A DNA stretch of 40,031 nt from Deltaproteobacteria bacterium (GTDB lineage Bacteria > Desulfobacterota > SM23-61): the NCBI GenBank assembly GCA_016875165.1, contig VGSF01000039.1, positions 1 through 40,031 of the forward strand. The letters are read 5' to 3'. The translations under genes were made by a program, and so were the position numbers. Positions 8,022 through 14,760 of this stretch are shown piece by piece. Positions within the stretch are counted from its first letter, which is position 1. Every line of letters starts with the position of its first letter. The notes beneath the pieces were generated by a model. The model was not told where the DNA came from. It searched no databases and saw only the letters and a program-made list of their open reading frames with translations.

Positions 8022-8153
8022 TGTATAGGAATTTCCTTTTCTATCCCCATCCCCCCAACCCCCTCCCGCCAAGGGAGGGGAGATACTGGGGGATCCAAAA
8101 TTCCCTCCCCCTGGATGGGGGAGGGTTAGGGTGGGGGTGTTAATAACTTGAAA
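8022..8153 (+). repeat. Dispersed repeat family A, second copy
   Basis: Near-identical to 1-130, complete here from TTGTATAGGAATTTCCTTTT to TTAATAACTTGAAAG. This copy shows that the element really extends to CTTGAAAG, the string that supplies the etfA start in the first copy. Together with A/T-rich sequence at 8154-8290 it fills the gap upstream of the radical SAM gene. Confidence 0.9.
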
Positions 8154-8297
8154 GAAAATTTAAAATAACAGGGGAGATTGAAAAAAACAAGGGAATTTTC
8201 CCGCGAAAATGGGGCAATGCTAATAAAGTCTTTTTTCTTTCCTTTGTTTGGCTCATTCATTTCCATAATTTACTCCCTTAACCAAGACCTTATCTCG

Positions 8298-8358
8298 CTG
8301 AAACACGACTGAAATCAGCGGGGGCGTTTTCGCCATCCGCTGGAATGAAAGGTTAGGC
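8298..8358 (-). other. attC-like integron recombination site, terminal
   Basis: Read on the minus strand, the site opens with GCCTAAC (8358-8352, matching R-double-prime RYYYAAC). It then has CAGCGG pairing with CCGCTG around a GGCG-AAAA-CGCC hairpin, and ends at GTTTCAG (8304-8298). The last box keeps GTT but not the RRRY of a true R-prime, as expected if the final cassette was joined to a non-integron target. Length 61 bases. It lies directly 3-prime of the pRiA4b-like gene, the normal cassette arrangement. Confidence 0.55.
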
Positions 8359-8391
8359 GCGCATCATGATTCCGGAATGAAAAGGTACGTT

Positions 8392-8922
8392 CTACTCACC
8401 CTCCTCATTCCAGTCAACATATTGAGGCGGGCTTTTTCCTACTCGCTTTGTCACTTTGGGATACTTCCCGACTACCCCTACCTCCTCGATGGATACAACA
8501 TTTACCTGATGCCACCAATCGTCGCCAAAGTCGAACCAATATCCGAATGCTTCATTTTCCTTCAGTCCTATTGACCCAATTGGCGTTTGCCTTACGTCTC
8601 CGGCTGGCTTGGCTTCCGAATTGAGATCGTCATCGTACATATTAAGCACATATCGTCTTGCCTTCGGGTCCATCGGGCCTTTCCCGCCAATTTGGAATTC
8701 ATACATATGATTGTCTTCGCGATCGAACGCATCGAAAATCGCATTGTGTAGATCTTCTAGCGATTGGTCCCCACGAATCTGAATGGTTCTAGAGACCACT
8801 TTGTTCCTCTTTACAAATCTTCTGGTCATTGGCCCATTAACAATGAACACATCAAACGTATATAGCTTTTGACCGCCTACTTTTGGTTGAGCTGTTCGTT
8901 TTTTCGCCTGTTTTTTCGTCAC
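8392..8922 (-). CDS. pRiA4b ORF-3-like protein (probable integron cassette gene)
   Basis: A 176-residue protein of the plasmid pRiA4b ORF-3-like family (PF07929), whose biochemical role is unknown. Visible features: YTFDVFIVNG, the strand-helix VSRTIQIRGDQSLEDLHNAI, FDREDNHMYEFQIGG, and the acidic aromatic block FGYWFDFGDDWWHQVNV typical of the family. The N-terminus is basic (MTKKQAKKRTAQPK). It lies between two attC-like sites on the same strand (8980-9037 upstream, 8298-8358 downstream), so it reads as a one-gene cassette of about 680 bases. No promoter is evident; cassette genes usually depend on an integron promoter, which is not in the window. Confidence 0.85.
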   Translation of the reverse strand: MTKKQAKKRTAQPKVGGQKLYTFDVFIVNGPMTRRFVKRNKVVSRTIQIRGDQSLEDLHNAIFDAFDREDNHMYEFQIGGKGPMDPKARRYVLNMYDDDLNSEAKPAGDVRQTPIGSIGLKENEAFGYWFDFGDDWWHQVNVVSIEEVGVVGKYPKVTKRVGKSPPQYVDWNEEGE

Positions 8923-8979
8923 TTTATATTTTCCTTAGCGTCCATAAACCGTTCTTTTATCGAACGCAGCGTATTATGC

Positions 8980-9037
8980 GCCTAACGCCCGAAATTAGCT
9001 GCCGCTATTAGCGGTCGGATGGATGAAGTTGTCAGGC
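8980..9037 (-). other. attC-like integron recombination site (59-base element)
   Basis: On the minus strand the site begins GCCTGAC (9037-9031) and ends GTTAGGC (8986-8980), a perfect R-prime box (GTTRRRY). The end boxes are complementary at six of seven positions. The centre has the hairpin CCGCT-AAT-AGCGG with spaced inner boxes CATCCGAC and CAGCTAATTTC on either side. Length 58 bases. It begins 13 bases after the stop of the 9050-9595 gene, on the same strand. Confidence 0.75.
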
Positions 9038-9049
9038 ATCCTCTGCTGA

Positions 9050-9595
9050 TTATTTCCAAGGATTTTCAGTTCTATCTCGTTCGATCCGTTCCTGGTAGTC
9101 GGAGTGTATTTTATTGATTAGCTCCTTCAACGTCGGTGCCCCAATAAAGGACTCACTGTGGATCCTCTCCTTCTCTACCCGCTCTTCTTCTATCCGTTTT
9201 CTGCACCCTTCATAGTCAAACGGTCCCCATTTCTTTTCCAACTTCCTCTTTACGTTCTCCCAGGGAACTCCCGTCTTGTTGCTGGCTTCGAACTCTTCGA
9301 GTCTTTCATCAAGTACAGATCCCATGGGATCTTCTTTTCTCTCGTATCCCGGTTCAGGAATGTTGTCATAGTCCAGGATTGGCTGGCCGAATGCCTCTAC
9401 CATCATTACCCAGGAATGCCGCAGCTCTTCTATATTCTCTCCAAAGGGCTCTACTGGATCTTGGGTGATGGCTCCAACATGTCCGTTCTTGTCGTAGTAT
9501 GCCTCATGTATAGCATACGTGTAATCTGCTCTTTCTTTCTGATCTGTGAGATCAATGTATACATTCCTTTTCCGTACAACTCGATAGTTCCACAT
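9050..9595 (-). CDS. Hypothetical protein, probable integron cassette gene
   Basis: A 181-residue protein that I cannot assign to a characterised family. Its N-terminal ~85 residues (MWNYRVVRKRN, YAIHEAYYDKNGHVGAITQD, EPFGENIEELRHSWVMM) look like a widespread small hypothetical domain. The C-terminal part is highly charged (EFEASNKTGVPWENVKRKLE, RIEEERVEKERIHSES) and probably helical. No signal peptide or membrane segment is seen. The stop is followed within 13 bases by an attC-like site, so it is most likely a cassette gene. ATG is at 9595; no upstream attC could be confirmed. Confidence 0.75.
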   Translation of the reverse strand: MWNYRVVRKRNVYIDLTDQKERADYTYAIHEAYYDKNGHVGAITQDPVEPFGENIEELRHSWVMMVEAFGQPILDYDNIPEPGYERKEDPMGSVLDERLEEFEASNKTGVPWENVKRKLEKKWGPFDYEGCRKRIEEERVEKERIHSESFIGAPTLKELINKIHSDYQERIERDRTENPWK

Positions 9596-9681
9596 GCTTC
9601 ACTTTGTGCTACAGAGGCCTGGCCAGCCCTGAGAGGATCTAATGTTTATCCGTGATATCCTGGTTAGCCAACGAACCACCG

Positions 9682-10140
9682 TTATGGGACCACAGCATAA
9701 AACAGTAGAAGACCGAAAGCTAAAGCGCAACCAGCCCATGCGCGCTTGAATGCCGGCCTCAGTGCAGCCCACCAATCGAACACCCTGTGAAAGCGCTTAA
9801 GCCCGAAAAGGGGCGTAGCCAGATCAGCAACGAGGGTGACAACACCGAGGATGCGGAGCGTGACAGGTGCGCGTGAGTCGGGCGCAGCCAGGAAGAGCGC
9901 CAAGAATGATTTGGTGTCGTACTCAAATTCAATCCTCACCTCTTCCCATCGATTCTTTCCTTTCTTACGCCTGGCCACGCAATCCGGGAATCCAGATTGG
10001 ATTGACTCGATCTTGAAGTCAAAGGTGTCACTGAGCACACCAAAAAGATAGACCACGCCCAATTCATTCACAGGGGCGCACGAGAGAGACTTAAACCCAA
10101 TCTTATCACCAAATACTCGTTTTCGGCTACCAGTTGTCAT
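9682..10140 (-). pseudogene. Chimeric ORF: conserved hypothetical N-part joined to a small membrane protein
   Basis: An intact 152-codon ORF whose halves appear to come from different genes. Residues 1-76 (RVFGDKIGFKSLSCAPVNEL, SIQSGFPDC, WEEVRIEFEYDTKSF) match a conserved soluble protein that normally continues with a His/Asp/Trp-rich C-terminus; FPDC plus EFEY-x-x-K loosely resembles a PD-(D/E)xK nuclease, which is inference only. Residues 77-152 (FLAAPDSRAPVTLRILGVVT, FGLKRFHRVFDWW, AWAGCALAFGLLLFYAVVP) match the tail of a small two-helix membrane protein. The join suggests deletion between two cassette genes. It could be expressed but is probably not functional in either role. Confidence 0.55.
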
Positions 10141-10163
10141 TTTTCTTGTTTATTGCCCCAACA

Positions 10164-10323
10164 TTGATGATCTCGTAAAAAGTCGTCACTCCGGCCTGCC
10201 TGTACCTGGCAGACAGGTGAAAACCGGAGTCCAGGGTATTTATAAGTATTTGAAAATACTGGATTCCGGCTTCCGCCGGAATGACGGAAAAGGGCATTTT
10301 CAGACTTTTTACGAGTTCATCAA
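10164..10323. repeat. Dispersed repeat family D, core 1 (CCGGAAT palindrome)
   Basis: Outer inverted arms TTGATGATCTCGTAAAAAGTC and GACTTTTTACGAGTTCATCAA enclose an inner palindrome ending CTGGATTCCGGC then CCGCCGGAATGAC. The same outer arms enclose a different core at 20668-20822 and 23705-23860. Confidence 0.88.
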
Positions 10324-10403
10324 CATTTATTTTTAAACTTATTTTTCCGACAGCATAACCTTAAAAAGAAAAAGCAGCTTAGTCAAGGGTTTTTAGGGAA
10401 TGA

Positions 10404-10871
10404 TCATTGCAACAGGCTTGTTTTTTCCGCTATTTCATAAATTTTATCTTCCCAGATTTTTCCCCCATCGAGGATATGAACAACCTTCCAACCCCGCTCC
10501 TGCAAGGTCCGTCCGATGAAGCGGCGGTGGCAGCGCCAGGGTAATCGCTCGGCACAGATAATGACGGATCGGCATCGGGAGGCCATCCGTTCAAGAAGTT
10601 CCATACCCACCAGGTATTCAAGAGTCTGGGTATAAGCTTCATAACCCCCTTTCCGGTATCCTCCCAGCTCCTTACCCAGATAATAATACCCCAATCCTTC
10701 TTCACCCAGAGTCTGAGCCAGGGCTTGTTTTCTGAAGTGTAGGAATTTACTGTTTGGAAAACTGCGCACGTCCACGACCATCTCTCCGGCATATGATCGA
10801 AGAAGTTTTACAAACTCATCAAAATTGCGATTGCTCGTTCCCAGGGTGAAGATGATTTTCTCTAAAACCAT
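10404..10871 (-). CDS. DUF488 domain-containing protein
   Basis: A 155-residue DUF488 protein of unknown function, probably soluble. Conserved family segments: FTLGTSNRNFDEFVKLL at the N-terminus, VVDVRSFPNSKF, YLGKELGGYRKGGYEAY, and the cysteine-containing VIICAERLPWRCHRRFIG. I place the start at ATG 10871, not the longer 10949, because AAGGGA sits just upstream and the family begins near KIIFTLGTSN; the extra N-terminal 26 residues are lysine-rich and unlike the family. It is divergently oriented from the mlaE operon across a ~220-base gap that holds no other recognisable feature. Confidence 0.87.
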   Translation of the reverse strand: MVLEKIIFTLGTSNRNFDEFVKLLRSYAGEMVVDVRSFPNSKFLHFRKQALAQTLGEEGLGYYYLGKELGGYRKGGYEAYTQTLEYLVGMELLERMASRCRSVIICAERLPWRCHRRFIGRTLQERGWKVVHILDGGKIWEDKIYEIAEKTSLLQ

Positions 10872-11093
10872 ATGTTCCCTTAACGCTTTTCTCTTTGAGC
10901 CTTGTGCTTTTTTATTATCACGTTTCCCCCGGCGGGGCAAGAATGCCATAGAAAATTGTTGGGGTTAATGATATATTTTTAAAAGCATTCAGCAATCAAC
11001 CATCGCTGATCAGGCACAGATTCTGAGGGCAGCTTTGGGCTGAAAGGCTGGCCCTGATTGGTTAAGTATGAACAGTTTTTTTAAGGAATAGCT

Positions 11094-11906
11094 GTGGAAA
11101 GAAGCCTAAGCAGCAAAAGTCTGGGGGCCGTGGATTCCATTGGCCGAGGGATGAGCGGCAGGTTGCGCTATTACCTGGATCTCTCCACCCTCCTTTATCT
11201 GGCCTTTAAAGAAGCTGTGGCCGAGCGGCAAAGAGGCTTTTCTCTGGTCTGGGAAATCACCCTGCGCCAGATCTATTTTACTGGCGTGCAGGCTTTAAAA
11301 GTTGTCACTCTGGTTTCTCTGGCCCTGGGGGCAATCATTATTGTACAGGCGGGAAGCCAGTTGGCTCTACTCGGGGGCGTAAAGTTCATCAGCACTATCC
11401 TGGTTCTGGTGATCATCCGGGAGTTGGGGCCCCTGCTCACGGCGTTCATTGTGATTGGACGGTCGGGAACAGCCATCGCCACCGAGATAGGCAATATGAT
11501 CGTTGCCCATGAACTGGAAGCCATCCGGGCCATGGGCATCAACCCGGTTTACTTTATCGTCACTCCCAGGATCATCGGCGTAACCATCGCCGTGATCTGC
11601 CTGACAATTTATTTCAATGGGGTGTCTCTCTTAGGGGGGTTCATTGTCTCCATGTGGATTCTCCCCATGGACCTGACGGTGTTCCTGGAAGAATTGATGA
11701 TCTCCCTGACCGCCACTGACCTGATTTTCGGAATTCTGAAGAGCGCCGCCTTCGGCCTGTTGATTGCTCTGACTTGCACCTATCACGGGTTAACCGTTCG
11801 CTATTCATCCATCGAGGTGCCCCAGGTGGCTACCCGGGGCGTGGTGAGCGCGATTTTGTCCTGCTTCACGTTCAACGTATTGCTAACCGTGTTGTTTTAC
11901 CTATAA
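11094..11906 (+). CDS. mlaE: MlaE-family lipid ABC transporter permease
   Basis: Inner-membrane permease of an MCE-type lipid transport system that moves phospholipid between the inner and outer membranes. The 270 residues are of normal length. Several membrane segments are visible (ALKVVTLVSLALGAIIIVQA, FISTILVLVIIRELGPLLTA, IIGVTIAVICLTIYFNGVSL, and the C-terminal AILSCFTFNVLLTVLFYL). The conserved cytoplasmic coupling element reads GRSGTAIATEIGNMIVAHEL then EAIRAMGINP. The start is GTG with AAGGA upstream. mlaF and mlaD follow on the same strand, after a 219-base spacer that includes repetitive TTACGGGTT/TTACGCC sequence at 12030-12115. Confidence 0.93.
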   Translation: MERSLSSKSLGAVDSIGRGMSGRLRYYLDLSTLLYLAFKEAVAERQRGFSLVWEITLRQIYFTGVQALKVVTLVSLALGAIIIVQAGSQLALLGGVKFISTILVLVIIRELGPLLTAFIVIGRSGTAIATEIGNMIVAHELEAIRAMGINPVYFIVTPRIIGVTIAVICLTIYFNGVSLLGGFIVSMWILPMDLTVFLEELMISLTATDLIFGILKSAAFGLLIALTCTYHGLTVRYSSIEVPQVATRGVVSAILSCFTFNVLLTVLFYL

Positions 11907-12125
11907 CCCTTAATCGGCCAAACCAAGGAGGAGCCAAACCTGGGAAACGAAGGAAGAAGAAAATGATTATTCGATGTTGGGGAGCGAGGGATTCCATTCC
12001 AGTTTCCGGACAAAAAATAAAACGTAATGCCTGCTTCGTGTTACGGGTTGCAAGGGGGGTGTTGGGGGTTGCTTAGGGCGTATTACCCCTCACCACTTAC
12101 GCCTTACGCCAAAGGGTTGTAACTT

Positions 12126-12857
12126 ATGGACATTGTCCTTGAAGCCCGCGACCTTGATTTTAGCCTTGACGGAAAGCAGATATTCCAGAACCTTAATTTT
12201 AGCCTGCGCCGCGGCGAAATTTACGTAGTTCTGGGGGCGAGCGGAAGCGGAAAATCTGTGCTGCTGAAACTCTTCAGCGGGCTTCTCTCGCCGGTTAGGG
12301 GTAATGTGGAGATCGAAGGAATCAACCTGGCCACGGCCTCCAGAGAAGCTTTACAGGCCATCAGGTTCAAGATGGGCTTTGTTTTCCAGGACGCCGCCCT
12401 GATCAGTAATATGTCCATCTACGATAACGTCGCCTTGCCCTTGCGTTACCACACCGGCTTAAAAGAGTCTGAGGTAAAGGCCCGGGTTGCCGAAAAAATG
12501 GCCCTTTTTGAAGTGGACCGCCAGTATGACCGCTCCATTCCCGCCCAGCTAAGCCTGGGAATGCGCAAGCGAGCAGCTTTGGCCAGAGCCCTGATACTGG
12601 AACCTGAAATCCTTTTTCTGGATGAACCGGCCTCAGGCCTGGGAGCAGAAGCCGACCGCCTTGCCTGCGGAGTTTTAAAGAAGTATCGAGAGCAAGCCCG
12701 GGCCAGCCTTTTGGTGGCCACCAGCGAATGGCTTCCCGCCTTTACCATCGCTCATCGCATCGGTCTCTTAGAGAGCGGGCGGATTGTGGCCGAGGGCCCA
12801 GCCCGGGAGATGCAGGACAGCCTAAATAAAATGAAACAATCGGGTTCCTTGACCTGA
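12126..12857 (+). CDS. mlaF: MlaF-family ABC transporter ATP-binding protein
   Basis: ATPase that powers the MlaE permease. The 243-residue protein is one nucleotide-binding domain: Walker A GASGSGKS (about 38-45), Q-loop GFVFQDAALI, signature LSLGMRKRAALARAL (about 142), Walker B EILFLDEPASGLG, and a switch region in which the usual His is replaced (LLVATSEWLP). The signature reads LSLGM instead of the common LSGGM. The switch His appears substituted by Ser/Glu, although a TSE/TSH variant is not unknown in the family as I recall. mlaD begins 20 bases downstream, so the two are probably co-transcribed. Function is likely retained, but both ATPase motifs deserve a look. Confidence 0.92.
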   Translation: MDIVLEARDLDFSLDGKQIFQNLNFSLRRGEIYVVLGASGSGKSVLLKLFSGLLSPVRGNVEIEGINLATASREALQAIRFKMGFVFQDAALISNMSIYDNVALPLRYHTGLKESEVKARVAEKMALFEVDRQYDRSIPAQLSLGMRKRAALARALILEPEILFLDEPASGLGAEADRLACGVLKKYREQARASLLVATSEWLPAFTIAHRIGLLESGRIVAEGPAREMQDSLNKMKQSGSLT

Positions 12858-12877
12858 TGAATTGAGGAGAAAGCGCC

Positions 12878-13978
12878 ATGCAGATGTATTTTCGCATCAA
12901 ACATTTTGACCGCTACGTAGGCATCTTTGTTATTCTGGCGCTGGCCTTTGTCGTCGCGACCCTGGTCTTCATCGCCAGGGGTCAGAAGTGGTTCGAAAAG
13001 CGCTATCATTACTCAGTGGTGTTTAACCGGGTGCATGGCCTGAAGCCAGGCACAGGGGTGACGATTTCCGGGATGGAGGTAGGGAATGTGAAATCGCTCC
13101 ACCTCAACCCCCAGAGTAAGGTTGAATTGACCCTGGAGATTCTGGAAACCTACAAGAATTATATCCGCAAAGATTCCCAGGCCACCATAGTGAGCGGTCT
13201 TCTCGGCGGGAAAACCGTGGAGGTCACCGTGGGGTCGCCGGAACAGCCCCTTCTTACCGAGGGGGAAACCCTCGCCTCCCATGAGCCCAAGGAGCTAATG
13301 GACATCTTGAAGGAGATCGACGTCAAGGCTCCCCTCAAGAAAGTGGATGAAGCCCTGGATAACCTGAAGTCGGTAACGGAAAAACTGAACAATCCGCGGG
13401 GAGAACTTTTCACTTTGCTGAAAAATGTGGAATTCATCACCGCCCAGCTAAAAAATGGCCAGGGAAACGTGGGGGCGATCCTCCAGGACCAGGGGATGCA
13501 CGCCGAAATAACCGCTGCGCTTGAATCCATCCGTCGTTCCGCGGCCAACGTGGAGGAGATCACTAAGAACGCCTCCAATTTTTCCAGGGACTTGCCTAAA
13601 GTGACGGCTGAAGTGGACCGCACCTTAAAAGAGATTCCCAGGATCATTGAGGATGTAAAAAAGGCCTCGGCGGACCTGCCGAAAGTCATGGAACACGTGC
13701 AGAAGGCCACAGGGGATGCTCCGGCGATCGCTGAAAATGTGAAAGACATAACCAAAGACGTGAAGGTTATCACGGGTAATGTAAAAAAGGCCGCCCCGGA
13801 GATTCCCGGTTTGCTGACAACGACGCACGAGAGTGTGGAAGAGGCGGAAAAATTGATTCAGGGCCTTCAGAATCACTGGCTGCTCAGGGGCTCGATGCCC
13901 AAGGTGCGGAAAGAAACACCCCTGGAGATCAGCCAGCGCGAGAGCCCCTATGAAAAGAAGAAAGGAGTTTCTCCATGA
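12878..13978 (+). CDS. mlaD: MlaD-family (MCE domain) lipid-binding protein
   Basis: Periplasmic lipid-binding subunit anchored in the inner membrane, partner of MlaE and MlaF. One N-terminal membrane helix (about 15-33, VGIFVILALAFVVATLVFIA) is followed by the MCE domain (about 45-120: VHGLKPGTGVTISGMEVGNV, ATIVSGLLGGKTVEVTVG). A long helical region (about 145-330) with repeated VKKA/ITKDV-type segments then looks like a coiled-coil tube. The 366 residues are longer than E. coli MlaD (~180) and more like the extended MCE proteins. A good GAGGAGA sits upstream of the ATG. Its stop overlaps the ccdA start by four bases (ATGA). Confidence 0.92.
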   Translation: MQMYFRIKHFDRYVGIFVILALAFVVATLVFIARGQKWFEKRYHYSVVFNRVHGLKPGTGVTISGMEVGNVKSLHLNPQSKVELTLEILETYKNYIRKDSQATIVSGLLGGKTVEVTVGSPEQPLLTEGETLASHEPKELMDILKEIDVKAPLKKVDEALDNLKSVTEKLNNPRGELFTLLKNVEFITAQLKNGQGNVGAILQDQGMHAEITAALESIRRSAANVEEITKNASNFSRDLPKVTAEVDRTLKEIPRIIEDVKKASADLPKVMEHVQKATGDAPAIAENVKDITKDVKVITGNVKKAAPEIPGLLTTTHESVEEAEKLIQGLQNHWLLRGSMPKVRKETPLEISQRESPYEKKKGVSP

Positions 13979-14715
13979 GCGGGACCCAGGAACTTTCCTT
14001 CTTTCTTGCTTTTACCGGCGGGCTGCTGTCCTTCCTCTCCCCCTGCGTTTTGCCTTTGGTGCCTTCCTATTTGGTGTTCATCACCGGCCTCTCCTTCGAA
14101 GAGCTTACTGCCGACCACCCGCAAAGAAAAATGCGCAGGGTTATCCTCGGTCATTCCCTGCTTTTCATCTTAGGATTCAGCGTTCTTTTCACCCTGCTGG
14201 GGGCCTCCGCTTCGTTTATCGGCCAATTATTGGCTGTCCACAAGGACATCCTCCGGATCGCCGGAGGAATCCTGGTCATTGTTTTTGGGCTTTTAATCAG
14301 CGGATTCTTCTCTTTCGGTTTCCTGCAGCGCGAGAAAAGGTTTCACCTGCAAACCAAGCCCCTGGGTTACCTGGGCTCATTTCTGGTCGGCGTGGCCTTT
14401 GCGGCCGGCTGGACCCCTTGTGTCGGTCCTATCCTGGCCTCCATCCTGCTTTATGCCAGCACTGCCGAAGACATGAGAATGGGGATATTGCTTCTGCTTT
14501 TCTATTCCCTGGGACTGGGACTTCCTTTCTTCGCCTGTTCTCTGGCCCTGAATACCTTCCTCAGTACTTTTCAAAAAACCCGCAGCTACCTGGGGATACT
14601 TACCAAAGTAGGCGGGATCCTTTTGATCATCGTGGGAATCCTTTTGCTGACCAATTCTTTTCCTCTCCTGCACCAGTGGCTTGCCCCGTGGCTTCCAGAT
14701 CTGCCGTTCGGGTAA
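13975..14715 (+). CDS. ccdA: CcdA-type thiol-disulfide transporter (cytochrome c biogenesis)
   Basis: Six-helix inner-membrane protein that passes electrons from cytoplasmic thioredoxin to periplasmic thiol enzymes, often for cytochrome c maturation. The two redox cysteines lie in the expected motifs: LSPCVLPLVPSYL in the first helix and GWTPCVGPIL in the fourth. The length (246) fits the CcdA/DsbD-beta group. Helices are plainly visible, e.g. VILGHSLLFILGFSVLF and KVGGILLIIVGILLL. It is translationally coupled to mlaD by ATGA overlap. No cytochrome c assembly genes are adjacent, so the partner protein is unknown. Confidence 0.93.
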   Translation: MSGTQELSFFLAFTGGLLSFLSPCVLPLVPSYLVFITGLSFEELTADHPQRKMRRVILGHSLLFILGFSVLFTLLGASASFIGQLLAVHKDILRIAGGILVIVFGLLISGFFSFGFLQREKRFHLQTKPLGYLGSFLVGVAFAAGWTPCVGPILASILLYASTAEDMRMGILLLLFYSLGLGLPFFACSLALNTFLSTFQKTRSYLGILTKVGGILLIIVGILLLTNSFPLLHQWLAPWLPDLPFG

Positions 14716-14760
14716 CTTACGAATCCGGCAGCATAGCAAAAGAGCGCCAGAGGTTTCTTT

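Noticed and set aside
11774..12076. ORF overlapping the end of mlaE and the spacer
   Set aside because: Out of frame with mlaE, ends in low-complexity repeat sequence, and has no recognisable domain.
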